The notes under the pieces are model-generated. The model did not search any database. It saw only the letters and a list, made by a program, of their open reading frames with translations, and was not told where the DNA came from. This document shows positions 1 through 11,406 of a DNA stretch of 64,000 nt, in pieces. A program made the translations under genes and the position numbers. Origin of the DNA: Stromatinia cepivora (taxonomy: Eukaryota > Ascomycota > Leotiomycetes > Helotiales > Sclerotiniaceae); assembly GCA_014898415.1 (NCBI GenBank), contig RCTD01000011.1:1550001-1614000 (forward strand). The letters run 5' to 3'. Every line of letters begins with the position of its first letter. The first letter of the stretch is position 1.

Positions 1-1708
1 CACTTCCGGGCCAGTAACCATGGATTCTACCTCCGGGTCTGCCAGAGTTCCCCCAAGATTTGCAATTGTCTGTCCATACTGTTCTGGGAAAGAAAGCATC
101 ACTATAAGCGATAAAATCATTTGTTGCCTCTTTGGAAGGAACAAAAGTTTTAATACTCTGCTGGCTAACCTTTCGCAACAACTTTGCTAAGTAAGTTATT
201 TGTGTTTCTGTTTGGTTAGGAATTGTGCCACTTGTTCCATGACCATTAGGTCCGGAGACGAAGAGGAGGTTAGGAAAGGAAGGCGATGCGACTCCAAGGT
301 ATGTAAGAGGATCAGGATCCCAAGCATCGCGCAAATTTTGACCAAAGGCGGTAATGGGAAATGGGGGTCGCATATCAATGTTTGCTCCTGTGGAGCATAT
401 TACTGCATCGACTTTTCGTTCAATGCCATCAGTCGTAACAATTCCTTCTTCTGTAAATCTTTCGATAGGAGTCCGAATGAAAGAGACGTTATCTTCAGTC
501 AAAGCCTCTAGATAACCAGGCCCTGGTGTCAACCGACGACAATTTGGTGCGAAATCTGGAATAATCTCATCCAACAACTCTGGCTTCTTCTTCAAACGTT
601 CTGCCATCAATCTCCGAAATTCTTCTTCAAGCTTCTTGTTGTTCTCTGTGCCTTTAAATGTAGTGGAAAATTGAAGATAGAATTTACCCTCAAGATCTTT
701 TCGAAATTTGTGATAAGTGTCTGGATCCTCGAATGATTTTAGGAGGTCTTGAGGAAAGTAATTTGGCTCCAATGTCCTACGTTCTCCTTCACCACCAAAA
801 GATCCCGCAATCCAAGTCTTGCTGCGTGCATAGTGGTCTAAATGTTTGACAACTTTTTGAAGATTCGGAACGACTTGCAATCCGCTAGCACCATTTCCAA
901 GAACTGCGACGGTTTTGCCAGTAGGATCGAAATTCGGGTCCCAATTGGATGAATGGCGTAGATGCCCCTTGTAATCGCCGATACCGGGATAATTTGGTAG
1001 CTTCCAATCGTTGAATCTACCAATTGCTGTAATCACTACGTCGAAATTTTCTTCAAACTTCCCTCCATTCTCAAGATTCTCAACACTCAATGTCCATTGA
1101 GCATTCTCCTCATTCCAAACTGCACCGACGATTTTGCAGTTGAATTTGAGGTAATCGTAAACATTGTGCTTTCGTGCAACTTTCTGCCAATATTCTCTGA
1201 TTTCTTTTCCTTGCGCATATTCTTCGGACCATTGTGTATTGGGCTCGAATGTTGATTGGTATACATTCGCGGGGATGTCGCAACGGACCCCCGGATAGAT
1301 ATTTTCGAACCAAGTCCCACCAACATCGGCGTTCTTCTCAAAGATCGTGAGTTGAATTCCTGGTACCTTTGCAGGCAAAAGGATACCTGCGTTGATCCCG
1401 GCAAGCCCGGCACCAATAACCGCAACCTATTGAACCACTATTTAGTATACTGAATAGAACCGAGAATTGAGATGATTACAAACCTTTAGGGGTTTGATAA
1501 TGTCTACTGGATGATCTTCGATTTCGAACCCAGGCTGAGGAGTGGGTCGAAATGGTAGAGAAGAAATATTTCGAGCTAACCCATCACCATTTGTTTTGAC
1601 CTCGATGGTCACTGGGGCTGGCGCTTCGGTAGATGTTGAAAGTGGAATTTTGACAGTTGAAGTAACATCAATACCTTGTATTTCCGCAGCAACCGCAGAA
1701 GATGGCAT
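1..1708 (-). CDS. Baeyer-Villiger-type FAD/NADPH monooxygenase, 3' part outside window
   Basis: Exon 1 is 1708-1484 and exon 2 runs from 1426 to the window edge; the intron 1483-1427 starts GTTTGT and ends ATAG. The first 75 residues are a poorly conserved leader; the splice then opens directly into a Rossmann FAD site, VAVIGAGLAGINAG (residues about 76-89). Downstream are a TWFENIYPGVRCDIP block, the Baeyer-Villiger fingerprint as YKGHLRHSSNWD (about 222-233), and a second nucleotide site VAVLGNGASG (about 246). These mark a class B flavoprotein monooxygenase that inserts oxygen next to ketones or oxidises soft heteroatoms using NADPH. The frame stays open to base 1 with no stop, so the C-terminus lies outside. 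It is transcribed away from a luciferase-like monooxygenase 1.9 kb off, suggesting a catabolic or detoxification pair (inference). The substrate cannot be read from sequence. Confidence 0.9.
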
Positions 1709-1982
1709 GATTCTCTAATGACCGGTTTGCAGTCAATCTCTAGATGTGTGAAGTAAAGTTTCTGAGCTTCTTTCTCGAACGTCTGCACAACAAGAATGAC
1801 AACTGGAAAGTAATATAAGAATGCTGAAAACAAAAGAGATGAACACTGCCGGTAGTTAAATGTGAAGAAAAGAGGGGTTCGGGGTTCAGGGTGGGTACCG
1901 GGACAGGCCGGAAGCCTGTACCAGGATTAGAGGATTAGACTCGTTCCGGAGGAAGCCGGAGGGGCCTATCGGCCCTAAGAGT

Positions 1983-2347
1983 GTAGCATCCATTGCGGCA
2001 TCCACGGCATGTATCAACATAAACTTTCAGACCCATATTTCCTTCTAAGAAGTAACTCAATCCGAGGTCGTTGTTATTGAGATACCTTCCATTCTTCCTG
2101 TTCTCCGTGGGTAGATATGTAGCATCCTGTTGCTGCATCCACAGCATAAACTTTCAGATCCATATTTCCTTTTAAAAGGTAACTCAATCCGAGGTCGTTG
2201 TCATTGAGATACCTTCCATTCCTCCTGTTCTCCGCGGATAGACATGTAGCATCCCATTGCAGCATCCACAACATGTATCAACATAAACTTTCAGACCCAT
2301 ATTTCCTTCTAAAAGGTAACTCAATCCAAGGTCGTTGTCATTGAGAC
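1983..2347. repeat. Three-copy tandem repeat, unit about 127-136 bp
   Basis: Copies begin at 1983, 2119 and 2246, each opening with GTAGCATCC and sharing a core of ACTTTCAGA(C/T)CCATATTTCC, AACTCAATCC and GTCGTTGT(C/T)ATTGAGA. Copy 2 lacks about 10 bp present in copies 1 and 3, which explains the two spacings. Copy 3 breaks off where a long inverted repeat begins. On the minus strand the copies translate into similar roughly 40-residue peptides, but no gene structure was found. Confidence 0.85.
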
Positions 2348-2350
2348 ACC

Positions 2351-2552
2351 GCATAAACTTACCAGATACAATTCACACTTTACCCCTTTTTGGAATAAGG
2401 TTCTGTCGATCAATCTGGTGTCGGATTATCTGAAATTCCGATATCAATCGACCTATGAAATTCATCAATTACATCAGAGTTTTCAAGTTCCGAACCCTAA
2501 CCCATTTATTGATCGACAGAACCTTATTCCATTGTATCTGGTGAGTTTATAC
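2351..2552. repeat. Imperfect long inverted repeat in two segments
   Basis: Bases 2391-2414 (beginning TGGAATAAGGTTCTG) are the exact reverse complement of 2508-2531. An outer arm near 2351-2372 (GCATAAACTTACCAGATACA) pairs with about 2531-2551. The left side carries about 18 extra bases between inner and outer arms. The central spacer is 93 bp. The arrangement could be a MITE-like remnant or a cruciform-forming site; no target duplication was identified. Confidence 0.75.
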
Positions 2553-3584
2553 GGCACCTTCCGTTCTCCGACATGCAACCCACGGGTTAGGGGGAGTAAG
2601 TGGGGGTTGCACTTGCAACGGCTCTGGCTATATGTACACGACATATTAATTTCCTCATACGATACATAAGTATGAGAAAGAAGATTGATGGGCTTGGGGA
2701 TATCTGAATGATGATGTGATTACAAGGGGCGTTGTCGACTTGGTTTCTGGTAGTAGAATATGCTTCGATAGCTGATAGTGGAAGTATATAAAAGGAAAAA
2801 TAAGCAGAATTAATATGTATAATATTGGTTCGATTAGATGTTGTTGTGTTGTTAAGCTTTGAGCTCCTAGAAAGAAGTGGATTCATTAGCGGGGCAAGTG
2901 CGGGGCTAGCAGAATAAGACGTCATCAATACTCAATCAAACGAGAGTTCTCATTATCACTTTGCATTTTAACCTTCAGCGAATTATGGCATGATGGAAAC
3001 CTACATTTTCATCATTTCATGTGTATGGTACCGGTACCGGCAGCTATCTGTAAGGGGGTTGAAAGGGTAAGTCATGTAAGACATTTTTTATCCACATATT
3101 GCTGTTTTTCCTGTCTTTTGATGCCGTTTTAAGAAATTTGATGAAATTTCAACTATTTTATGATTTTGAAGATTTGAAGCTTCTAATAGGTTTTGAATAA
3201 TTCGTAAATAGATTTTTGAATAAAAAATTAAAGAATTTGAATGATTTTTACTAGAAAATCAAAAATTCACAATACTTTAATCGATTGATTTTCATTATAT
3301 AAATTTTCAATTAGTATAACGATATAATTGGTTAATACCCTTGTTTGTACGACAAGCACAGCCATTTTTTGGCGTGTTTTACAATACTTTCCCTATCAAC
3401 CTCCGTAATTGATCAAGATAATGGCATTACCTAAGGTATAGAGTACAGATGTGTCTCCTTTACTGTTTCTGCGTTCCCCTCTTTTCCCTTCATCACATTT
3501 GGGAGACAAAACTGCAAGGTCAGAAGGACCGCCTCTATTTACATCGCTCTTCTTCATCCGACGAGATCAATTCATATCTGCAAC

Positions 3585-5091
3585 ATGTCTTCCACCAAGA
3601 AACAGTTCATTCTCAATGCGTTTGCTATGCAAGCACCCGGTCATCTCAATCCAGGTCTTTTCAAATATCCCGGCGATCAAGGTTCTGAATACAAGAATAT
3701 CAAGTCATGGATTGCTCTCGCTGAGAAGCTCGAAAAGGCCAAATTTCATGCCATATTCTTTGCAGATGTTCTCGGTGGTTACGATGTTTACAAAGGTCCT
3801 GCTAATCTTGAGCCAACCATACCTGCCGCGTCTCAATTCCCAATAAATGATCCCTTATATAGCATTCCTGCCATGGTGAGTCCTTCTCGACCGCTTTCCT
3901 AGTATATTCTTAAACAAAATCTTACATGGGAAAAAGGCTGCAGCTACAAAAAGTATTGGATTTGGTGTGACTGCTTCGACAACCTACGAACAACCTTATC
4001 TGCTTGCTCGCAGATTCTCGACAGTAGATCACCTTAGTGATGGACGAATTGCTTGGAACATAGTCACATCATATCTCGACTCTGCAGCTCGAAATCTCGG
4101 TCTAGATACCCAAATTGAACATGATGAACGGTACAAAATTGCTCATGAATACCTCGATGTTACATATAAGCTCTGGGAAGCATCCTGGAGAGACGATGCT
4201 GTACAACCTCCAGGATCGAACTCATACGCAGATCCAAAAGGAGTCAGGCAGATCAATCACAAGGGGAAATATTTCAATGTACCAGGTCCACATTTGTGTG
4301 AACCTTCTCCCCAAAGGACTCCATTTTTATTTCAAGCTGGAACTTCCTCCGCAGGAAAGAAATTTGCTGCCACTCATGCCGAAGCCATTTTTTTGATTGC
4401 GCATACCCCAGAGCTTATTCGTCCATCGATCGACTCTATTCGTTCGCAAGCTAAAGAATTGGGAAGAGATCCGTCCAGTATCAAGATTGTCGCTGGGCTT
4501 TTGGTTATTGTTGCCGAGACTGATGAAAAGGCTCAAGAGAAATTCGAGAAACTTGCAAGTTATGGTGACCGAGAAGGAGCTTTATCGCTATTTGGAGGTT
4601 GGTCCGGATATGATCTAAGCTCATATGGTGACGATGAAGACTTTCGATTTATTGAAAGCGCTCCTCCTGCTGTAAGGGGCTTGGTAAATTACTGGGCATC
4701 AGTATCACCGCAAGGTTTAACATGGAACAAAAAGACAATTGCCGAGCATCTTATCCTAGGAGGAAATGGTGCGAACCTTATCGGAAATGCAAAGACAGTT
4801 GCAGATGAATTAGAAAGGTGGGTAGAGGTCTCTGATGTCGATGGATTCAATTTCAGTTATGCTAGTATTCCGGAGACCTTCGACGATATTATTGAGTATT
4901 TACTTCCCGAACTACGGAAGAGGGGACTATTTTGGGATGACTATGCTGTCCCTGGAGGTACTTTGAGAGAAAACTATTTGGGTGTTGAAGGTCAAAACAG
5001 ACTTGCGGAATCGCATCCTGGAGCAAGATATTTCTGGAAAGCTGGAGAAGATGTACCAGCATATTCAAAGGAGGAAACGAAGAATGTATGA
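3585..5091 (+). CDS. LLM-class FMN-dependent monooxygenase (NtaA/SnaA/DszA type)
   Basis: Exon 1 is 3585-3875 and exon 2 is 3937-5091, with an intron from GTGAGT to an AAAAAG acceptor; the product is 481 residues. The start ATGTCTTCCACCAAG leads into MSSTKKQFILNAFAMQAPGH, the usual first strand of this family. FFADVLGGYDVYKG, VTASTTYEQPYLLARRFSTVDHLS, DGRIAWNIVTSYLDSAARNLG and AEAIFLIAHTPE match the nitrilotriacetate/dibenzothiophene-sulfone monooxygenase branch of luciferase-like flavoenzymes, whose length (about 450-480) is typical. Such enzymes use reduced FMN from a separate reductase and often serve in sulfur, nitrogen or xenobiotic salvage. Divergent pairing with a Baeyer-Villiger enzyme suggests a joint role (inference). 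No defects seen. Confidence 0.93.
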
Positions 5092-5888
5092 GATGAAGAA
5101 CAAACTATCACTTCAACTTAATTTTCCGACGAGAGTGAAAATACTTTCAATTTTTCCTTGACCATGTCTTCCCTCTTTTACAAAACGTCAATCGCGTATA
5201 TTACCTTGCTAATGTTTACACTTATGTATGCTGATCACTCTTGTCATCTACCTTTCTCCATGATGTAACTTTTCCCAAGGCATGAAGGGGGTTGGAGGTA
5301 CCAAAATAGCCTTATCAATTGTTAATTTATCATCATCCATACATTTCTGCTTCGTCTCATCATTGATCTTGCTGAAGATTTCTCCACTCATCGCACCATG
5401 GTCATGCCAAGTGGACTAGAATTACCCCTGACACATCTCCACTTTCACCCATCTCGCCCCATGAGAGCTCACTTTCGGCTATTTTGCTTAATCCGCCCCA
5501 CCCTTTTGCGACGGAATTTGTTCCAGGTGGTATTTTTGATGCATGGTCGTCCCATTTGATTTTCGACTCCTACGTTTGAGATGTTGAAAAATCGCCTCAT
5601 GTATGGGAAATCGTCCTAATGCAAGATAGACACGAATGCACGTTTGGTTTTACATTTCTATAAGATGAAAATGGTTCTCATGTCGGTTTCTTAATGCTGG
5701 TGATTTGCACTTACTTATTTTCTCTTCTTTCTAAATCTCTGATGTCTTATCCTCAGCAGGTCTGATTCTTTTCTTGGTATCTTTCAAACATTCTCTATCT
5801 ATTCTATTTCTATTTTACTATATTGCCGTGCTGTGCATATTATCATCTATAAATATATTATCAAAATTTTCTATTATCAACAAACAAA
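5092..5888. other. Intergenic region
   Basis: Contains the 3' flank of the FMN monooxygenase gene and the promoter region of the Egh16-like gene, which becomes T-rich over the last 150 bp. No further gene is supported. Confidence 0.5.
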
Positions 5889-7035
5889 ATGCCTTCTTTC
5901 AGACAACTCCTCCTCCTAACCCCCACCCTTTTCTCCACAACCCACGCCCAAGGAGTGCTCCTCTCTGCGCAAGGAACCAAAGGCTCCCCTGCCTCTCTTC
6001 CCCTCCAAGTTCAACTCAACACCAATGACGCAAACATAATCAACGCGGCCGAAATTAACAGTAACGTTGTTAATGAATGTGGACGCACAATTCTCAATGG
6101 CAACATCGATATTGGCGAAAATACCGAAACACAATTGGCTAATAAAACCGTAACATCGGTTACGAAAGGAAGTGTCGTTAATGTGGTGATGCAGCAAGGA
6201 GGTACGAATGGAAAGGGTCCGTATAAGTGTGATATGGATCCGACGAGTAATGGATTGGGATCGGGACAGACGCAATTGGCCGTTAAGGAGACGGATGGGA
6301 GGGGGGGGAATATTAATTTGGCGGTTACTATGCCGAGTAATATGAGTTGTATTGGTGGTATGTCTGGTCCTTTGCTATTCTATCCTATCTCATCCCCCCA
6401 TCTTCATACTCAAAGACCCGAGCCTCCAAGTCAAAATAAATAACCAAAAAAAAACTTAGCCTCAACTGGAAATATCTGCACAATCCGTTGTTTCAACGCA
6501 GCAACCGCTGGACCATTCGGTGGTTGTTTTGCGGTGATGCAAACGGATGAGATTGCTAGTAAGAATACACCTGGGACAATTGCTACAGCGCAGACCTTGG
6601 AAGGTGTTGAGGCCCAGGTTTTACAGTACGTTTTGACTTATTGTCTTATCATCGCGGAAAACTTTCGCCTTCATTGTGCAATCATCCCCCAATCATTTGA
6701 ATTGCTTTCCAAAACTATTCTTCATCTCCTATCCTCTTACCATCCCCCTCGCCCCCAGCTGTAGACTAAAACTCCTCACACTCCCCACTAACATCTGTCA
6801 TAGAAACAACAAAGATCTCCCCGCGGCCATGAAAGCAAATTCCGAAGCAACGCTTAACGAACAGGGAATTTTTGCCGTCGAAGCACTTCTTAGTTCTTCC
6901 CTAGCAGCGGTTCCTACTATTGCGGCGAAGGCCGCGGTTACTCCTGCTGCTGCGGGAAAGAAGAATGGGAATGGAAAGAATGGGAAAGGGTTTGGGAATG
7001 GGAAGGGGAGGAATCCGAAAACTTTTTTTGCGTAG
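5889..7035 (+). CDS. Egh16-like secreted virulence-associated protein (GEgh16/Mas-type)
   Basis: Three exons: 5889-6357, 6460-6625 and 6804-7035, 288 residues. Donors are GTATGT and GTACGT; acceptors are CTTAG and CATAG, and the splices keep frame. An N-terminal signal peptide (MPSFRQLLLLTPTLFSTTHA, predicted cleavage after THA) precedes a mature start QGVLLSAQG. The central domain has the family pattern NVVNECGRT, NGNIDIGENTE, GPYKCDMD and, right after intron 1, STGNICTIRCFNAATAGPFGGCF, with conserved cysteines. The C-terminus is a Gly/Asn/Lys-rich low-complexity tail (about 265-285) followed by TFFA. The family is known from appressoria and early plant infection in powdery mildew and Magnaporthe; its molecular function is unknown. 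Family assignment is from conserved motifs; a role in infection here is inference. Confidence 0.88.
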
Positions 7036-9067
7036 GGGGTATGTATGGAGTAGAGGTAGGGGGAAGTATGATGTGGGAAGGATGGTGGGATGAGATGAGA
7101 TGGGATGGGATGTAGATAACCCCTTGATTTTTATTTATTCAACAAAATGTATACATTTGACCTGTGCAACCATGGTAATACCAACCTACCTATTATGTTA
7201 TGTCATATAAATAACAGGTACTCGGGTATAACATTTCATAATCAAAACTGATACCGATATCCTTCAATTCAAAACTTAGATCGTAAGCAAATCACGGATA
7301 TCAAATACAAAACGGAATACTGAACTGAAAACTCTTGATTCATTCTACTCAATTTCTACCATACTAAAATAATTTGTATGATATGATGTGTTTTATAGAT
7401 ATATAGTTAAGCCAAGCTAGACAAGCACAATGAAGTCATTATCACAGTAGGCTTGCGAATGCAAGATATCGCTGTCCTAGACTTTGCGAGAGACGAGAAG
7501 CCGAAAGCTAATTACGCTCGCCCAATGCTCTCAACTTTTCAGACTCGGCTTTGAAGTCTACTAGTTTTTAATGATCATGATGATATACCTATCTCTCTCT
7601 TCTTCAGAACATTCAAAGCCTTGTGACTAGTTCTGTATGATTCAGGCTTGACTCCATACATGTTGCTGCAAATTCGATTTAGTGCTATATTGTCGTGGTT
7701 ATGATTATTGTTCCCAATCTGTGTTTTAATTTCCATTTCCCGCACGAGAGCCAATAATAGATGCTGTACATATACGCCCTGCTTGAAAGCTATGGAGGTT
7801 TGGGTCCTGTGCCATTTTAGCGTCCCAATATCATGATATGAAGCTATCCGCGAGCTGTGAACAATCTTATATAACTCGGGGATTCCTTCCGGTGCTTAAT
7901 TTTACTCTCTATCACACGAACGATTCTAAGCTCAGGTCAATACCTCTAGGCTATGGTCTGCTCCAAATCTGGAGAGAGGTAGTCGGTGTCAAAGCATCCA
8001 GACCATAAATACATTTTGAACTCTTGAGCCTCTTCACGGTTGTTCTACGAGATCAAGGAAAAACGAAAATTTCATTTTGTTGCGTGATAAACGAGATTAA
8101 ATGGTGTTCTATGTGTTGCTCAAATAAGAGTTTGATGCGAGTGACAACATAGCAATTGCAGCCGTCTTTTCCCAGCTTGTGGAGGCGATTTTACCACGTC
8201 AGAACTGGGCTTTATCCTCCAAAGACTCAATGTATTCATATTAATCAACAAAGAAAACAACAAGCACTTGTCTTCATACCTCGTTGAGCATATCATCGGT
8301 TAACAAGATGCATATTTTCGACAACAGAGAATACTATTTTCCGTGGTCTCTTAGCCAGGTGGTACTAGACACATGGGAATCTGGAGATTGGTGTCGATGT
8401 TTTCATGCTGTACGATGGTGTCCATGATTCTTAACACCGCTCTACCATATATTCCAATTGAGGGTATAAATGAATGAAGGTTATCATTTTATCTTTAAGA
8501 ATGAAAATGAATTATCTATCTCTAGCTATTTGGTGTTGATTTCAACATGAAGAATAGGTCCAAGTGTGAGTTAGTAGGACTGAAAATGAATACACAAGGG
8601 ACAGGTATCAGGTATCGCAGATCTACACGTCCTTTCAACCAGATTGGGATGAATTCTTGGCATCCCTGAAGCCTTGCAATATAAAGAAGTTCGAGATCCA
8701 AAAAATGTTTCTGAGAGAAGAGTGTACAACTTATTAACCAATCATATATCATTATATGTTGAAATTCATGAAAAGAGATGCAATGATATGATGGCTCCTT
8801 CCTCTCAATAGTTCTGAAATATGAACAAACTTCCCAATTATGTCAAACTTCGACAGCTGGAAAGTGTTTGTATATATTCAAAATAACAAACATTCAATTT
8901 CCACTCACTCCAACACAGATATTGATTGATGCTTGATTCACCCATTCCAATTCGCCCTTGATTTCCTTTTCCTTTCCTTTCTCCTTCCCTTCATTTTTTC
9001 CCCCATGATCTTAGGGTATCTACCCCAACGAATGAAATTGAGAGAATTTACATTGGCTTAGAGCCAG
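7036..9067. other. Gene-free stretch of about 2 kb
   Basis: No exon with splice-consistent coding potential was found on either strand. The stretch begins with G-rich 3' flank (GATGGGATGAGATGAG-like), and the final 150 bases are CT-rich, probably promoter or leader of the mannosidase gene. The minus-strand open frame at 8522-8752 has no supporting features. Confidence 0.5.
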
Positions 9068-10849
9068 ATGAAAAATCTACGAGCAATTTGGGAAATGGTT
9101 CTCGAATACAAGGAGAAAGCTCTCCCTTCCCTACGATTATATCCAGGACCACAACGAACGAGATTTCGAAAACGATTTATCCCGATTGCAATTCTACTTT
9201 TGATATGCGTCTACCTTTTTTCCACAACCCATCACTTCCCTCTAAAGAATCGATATGGATTTTTCTCATCTCCTCCTACCGATCTACCTCCGTCTGCCAC
9301 AGGTCGATGTAACATACAAGCAACAACATTTCCAAAAGAATCGAGACCTGCCAGAGCAGTGCGTTTAACAAGACAAAAAAAGGTCAAGGAGGAATTTCTA
9401 CATGCTTGGAAGGGATATAAAAAGAATGCATGGATGCATGATGAAGTCATGCCACTTTCTGGTAGTCGAAAAGATGCATTTGTGGGTTGGGCTGCGACAT
9501 TGGTGGATTCTTTGGATACACTTCATATAATGGGGTTAAAGAAGGAATTTGAGGATGCATTGGAATCACTTAAGCAAATCGACTTTTCGAAACCTAATAC
9601 TGAACGTGTGCCTGTATTCGAAACTACTATCCGGTATCTAGGAGGTCTGTTGGGTGCATGGGATGTTAGTGGTCATCAATATCCTAGTTTGCTTGAGAAG
9701 GCGAAACAACTTGGAGATTTATTATTCAAAGCTTTCAATACTGAAAGTGGTATTCCTACTCCTTATTATTGGTGGGAGAAAGAAATTCTAGAGGGAGACA
9801 AGATACCTGGTGAGAACGGTATTTTGGTTGCTCAAATTGCAAGTTTATCACTCGAATTCATACGTTTAAGTCAAGTTACAGGCGATCAAAAATACGAGAA
9901 GTCAATACAGAAGATTATGGATCAACTGGAGAACACTCAAAACACTACAGCATTACCAGGAATGTGGCCATCTCAAGTAAATTGTATGGGATCAAACCTA
10001 GCATTAGCGAGTCTTTCTTTTACTTTAGGAGCTTTTGCCGGTATACTTTTTTTATCTTGTTTCTATTTCAGAACTTTACTAACTTATATAAATAAAGATT
10101 CTGCTTTTGAATATCTTCCAAAAACACATTTAATTCTTCCCAAATCCTCATCTGGCGATCAATATCTAAGAATGTATCGCAATGCATTATCAACCATCAA
10201 CAAACATCTTATTTTCCGTCCCAACCTCCCAGGTGATCCTGATATACTATTCACAGGTACCGTCGACGTCAATTCCGGACAACCACTTCTAGATGCTCAA
10301 ATCCAACATCTCGCTTGTTTCACAGGAGATATGATAGGTATCGGATCACGAATAAATCAATCCCCATCAGAAATGGAAACCGCAATAAAACTAACAAATG
10401 GCTGTATCTGGGCTTACGAAAACACTCCCTCGGGAATCATGCCTGAAATATTCCATGTTGATCCTTGCACCAATACTTCCTTCTGTACATTTCAAGGCTC
10501 AAATACAGACAATGGCTTTACACGCATTGAAGATCCATCCTACCAACTCCGTCCCGAAGCCATTGAATCTATCTTCATCATGTATAGACTAACAGGCGAC
10601 CCGAAATGGCAAGAAAAAGGCTGGAAAATGTTTAGCGCCATCGTTAAACATACGCATACGAATATAGCAAATGCTCGAATCAAAAATGTTATGGATGAGG
10701 AACCAGAGAAAGAAGACTCGATGGAAAGTTTTTGGTTGGCGGAAACATTAAAGTATTTTTATTTGCTTTTTAGTGAACCGAATTTGCTGAGTTTGGATGA
10801 GTGGGTATTGAATACAGAGGCTCATCCTTTGAGGCAGGCGGGGGGTTAG
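9068..10849 (+). CDS. Class I alpha-1,2-mannosidase (glycoside hydrolase family 47)
   Basis: Exons 9068-10040 and 10098-10849 give 574 residues. The 57-nt intron (GTATAC...TAAAG, with TACTAAC 14 nt before the acceptor) is a multiple of three and has no stop, so a naive reading gives a 593-residue protein with a false hydrophobic insert. Splicing restores the GH47 motif LGAFADSAFEYLPK. A short basic cytosolic tail and membrane anchor (about 37-52) make it a type II secretory-pathway protein. Other family blocks are GWAATLVDSLDTLHIMGL (139-156), RYLGGLLGAWDVSG, HLACFTGDM, YQLRPEAIESIFIMYRLTGD and DSMESFWLAETLKYFYLLFS, ending at NTEAHPLRQ. The family trims alpha-1,2-mannose from N-glycans in ER or Golgi with calcium. 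It could be an ER Mns1-type or a Golgi paralogue; sequence alone does not decide. Confidence 0.95.
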   Translation: MKNLRAIWEMVLEYKEKALPSLRLYPGPQRTRFRKRFIPIAILLLICVYLFSTTHHFPLKNRYGFFSSPPTDLPPSATGRCNIQATTFPKESRPARAVRLTRQKKVKEEFLHAWKGYKKNAWMHDEVMPLSGSRKDAFVGWAATLVDSLDTLHIMGLKKEFEDALESLKQIDFSKPNTERVPVFETTIRYLGGLLGAWDVSGHQYPSLLEKAKQLGDLLFKAFNTESGIPTPYYWWEKEILEGDKIPGENGILVAQIASLSLEFIRLSQVTGDQKYEKSIQKIMDQLENTQNTTALPGMWPSQVNCMGSNLALASLSFTLGAFAGILFLSCFYFRTLLTYINKDSAFEYLPKTHLILPKSSSGDQYLRMYRNALSTINKHLIFRPNLPGDPDILFTGTVDVNSGQPLLDAQIQHLACFTGDMIGIGSRINQSPSEMETAIKLTNGCIWAYENTPSGIMPEIFHVDPCTNTSFCTFQGSNTDNGFTRIEDPSYQLRPEAIESIFIMYRLTGDPKWQEKGWKMFSAIVKHTHTNIANARIKNVMDEEPEKEDSMESFWLAETLKYFYLLFSEPNLLSLDEWVLNTEAHPLRQAGG

Positions 10850-11406
10850 TCCGCTTAGAACTTGTAATGGGAATTCAAATGTTACAAATAGAATTAATAG
10901 AATGTAATGTAATGAAAGCGTAAGATCTCTGCGTAGCAATGCGTCACAATATAAATATAACATATAATCACATTTTCTTAATTGATCTATTACTTGGGTA
11001 AGTAGTTGTGCAGGAGTCCTTTCCGTTGTACTTGCGCCGGGTCCATGATATTGTAAGACTCAAGTGGCTTAGCTCAATGGCTCAATGGTGGTCAGGAATG
11101 TAGTCTTCTCTCAAGACTAATATGGAGAACTCCCCTTCATATAATGCATGACACCTGCATTCCATTTATTTATCATTACAGCAATCCGAAGAAGTTGGTG
11201 CAATGGTATTAACTTAATAGATACTATACAATACACTTAAACTCTTAATTCCGATTTCTTTAAAATATCAAGTATCATAGACGGTCTGATTTGATATATA
11301 CATACTAATAAATCCGCATATACCCCTTCATCTATCAGTCACTACCGATCTATCACATTACACCATATCACAGCACTTCATGATATAGAGTAACACCAGC
11401 ACCAAC
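10850..11406. other. Intergenic region between convergent genes
   Basis: AT-rich 3' flanks of the mannosidase gene (plus) and the ABM-fold gene (minus). No coding or RNA feature is supported. Confidence 0.5.

Larger units (their letters stand above)
1709..3584. other. Divergent intergenic region between two monooxygenase genes
   Basis: Holds the shared upstream region of the divergent flavin monooxygenase genes plus the tandem array and inverted repeat listed separately. Bases 3080-3350 are strongly AT-rich. Short open frames on both strands here overlap the repeats and show no codon-level conservation. Confidence 0.6.

Noticed and set aside
2490..2600. AACCCTAACCC and GGGTTAGGGGG, telomere-like words
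   Set aside because: Isolated single occurrences in interior DNA, not an array.
11060..11140. Possible tRNA: TAGCTCAATGG resembles an A box
   Set aside because: No B box and no cloverleaf pairing could be drawn.
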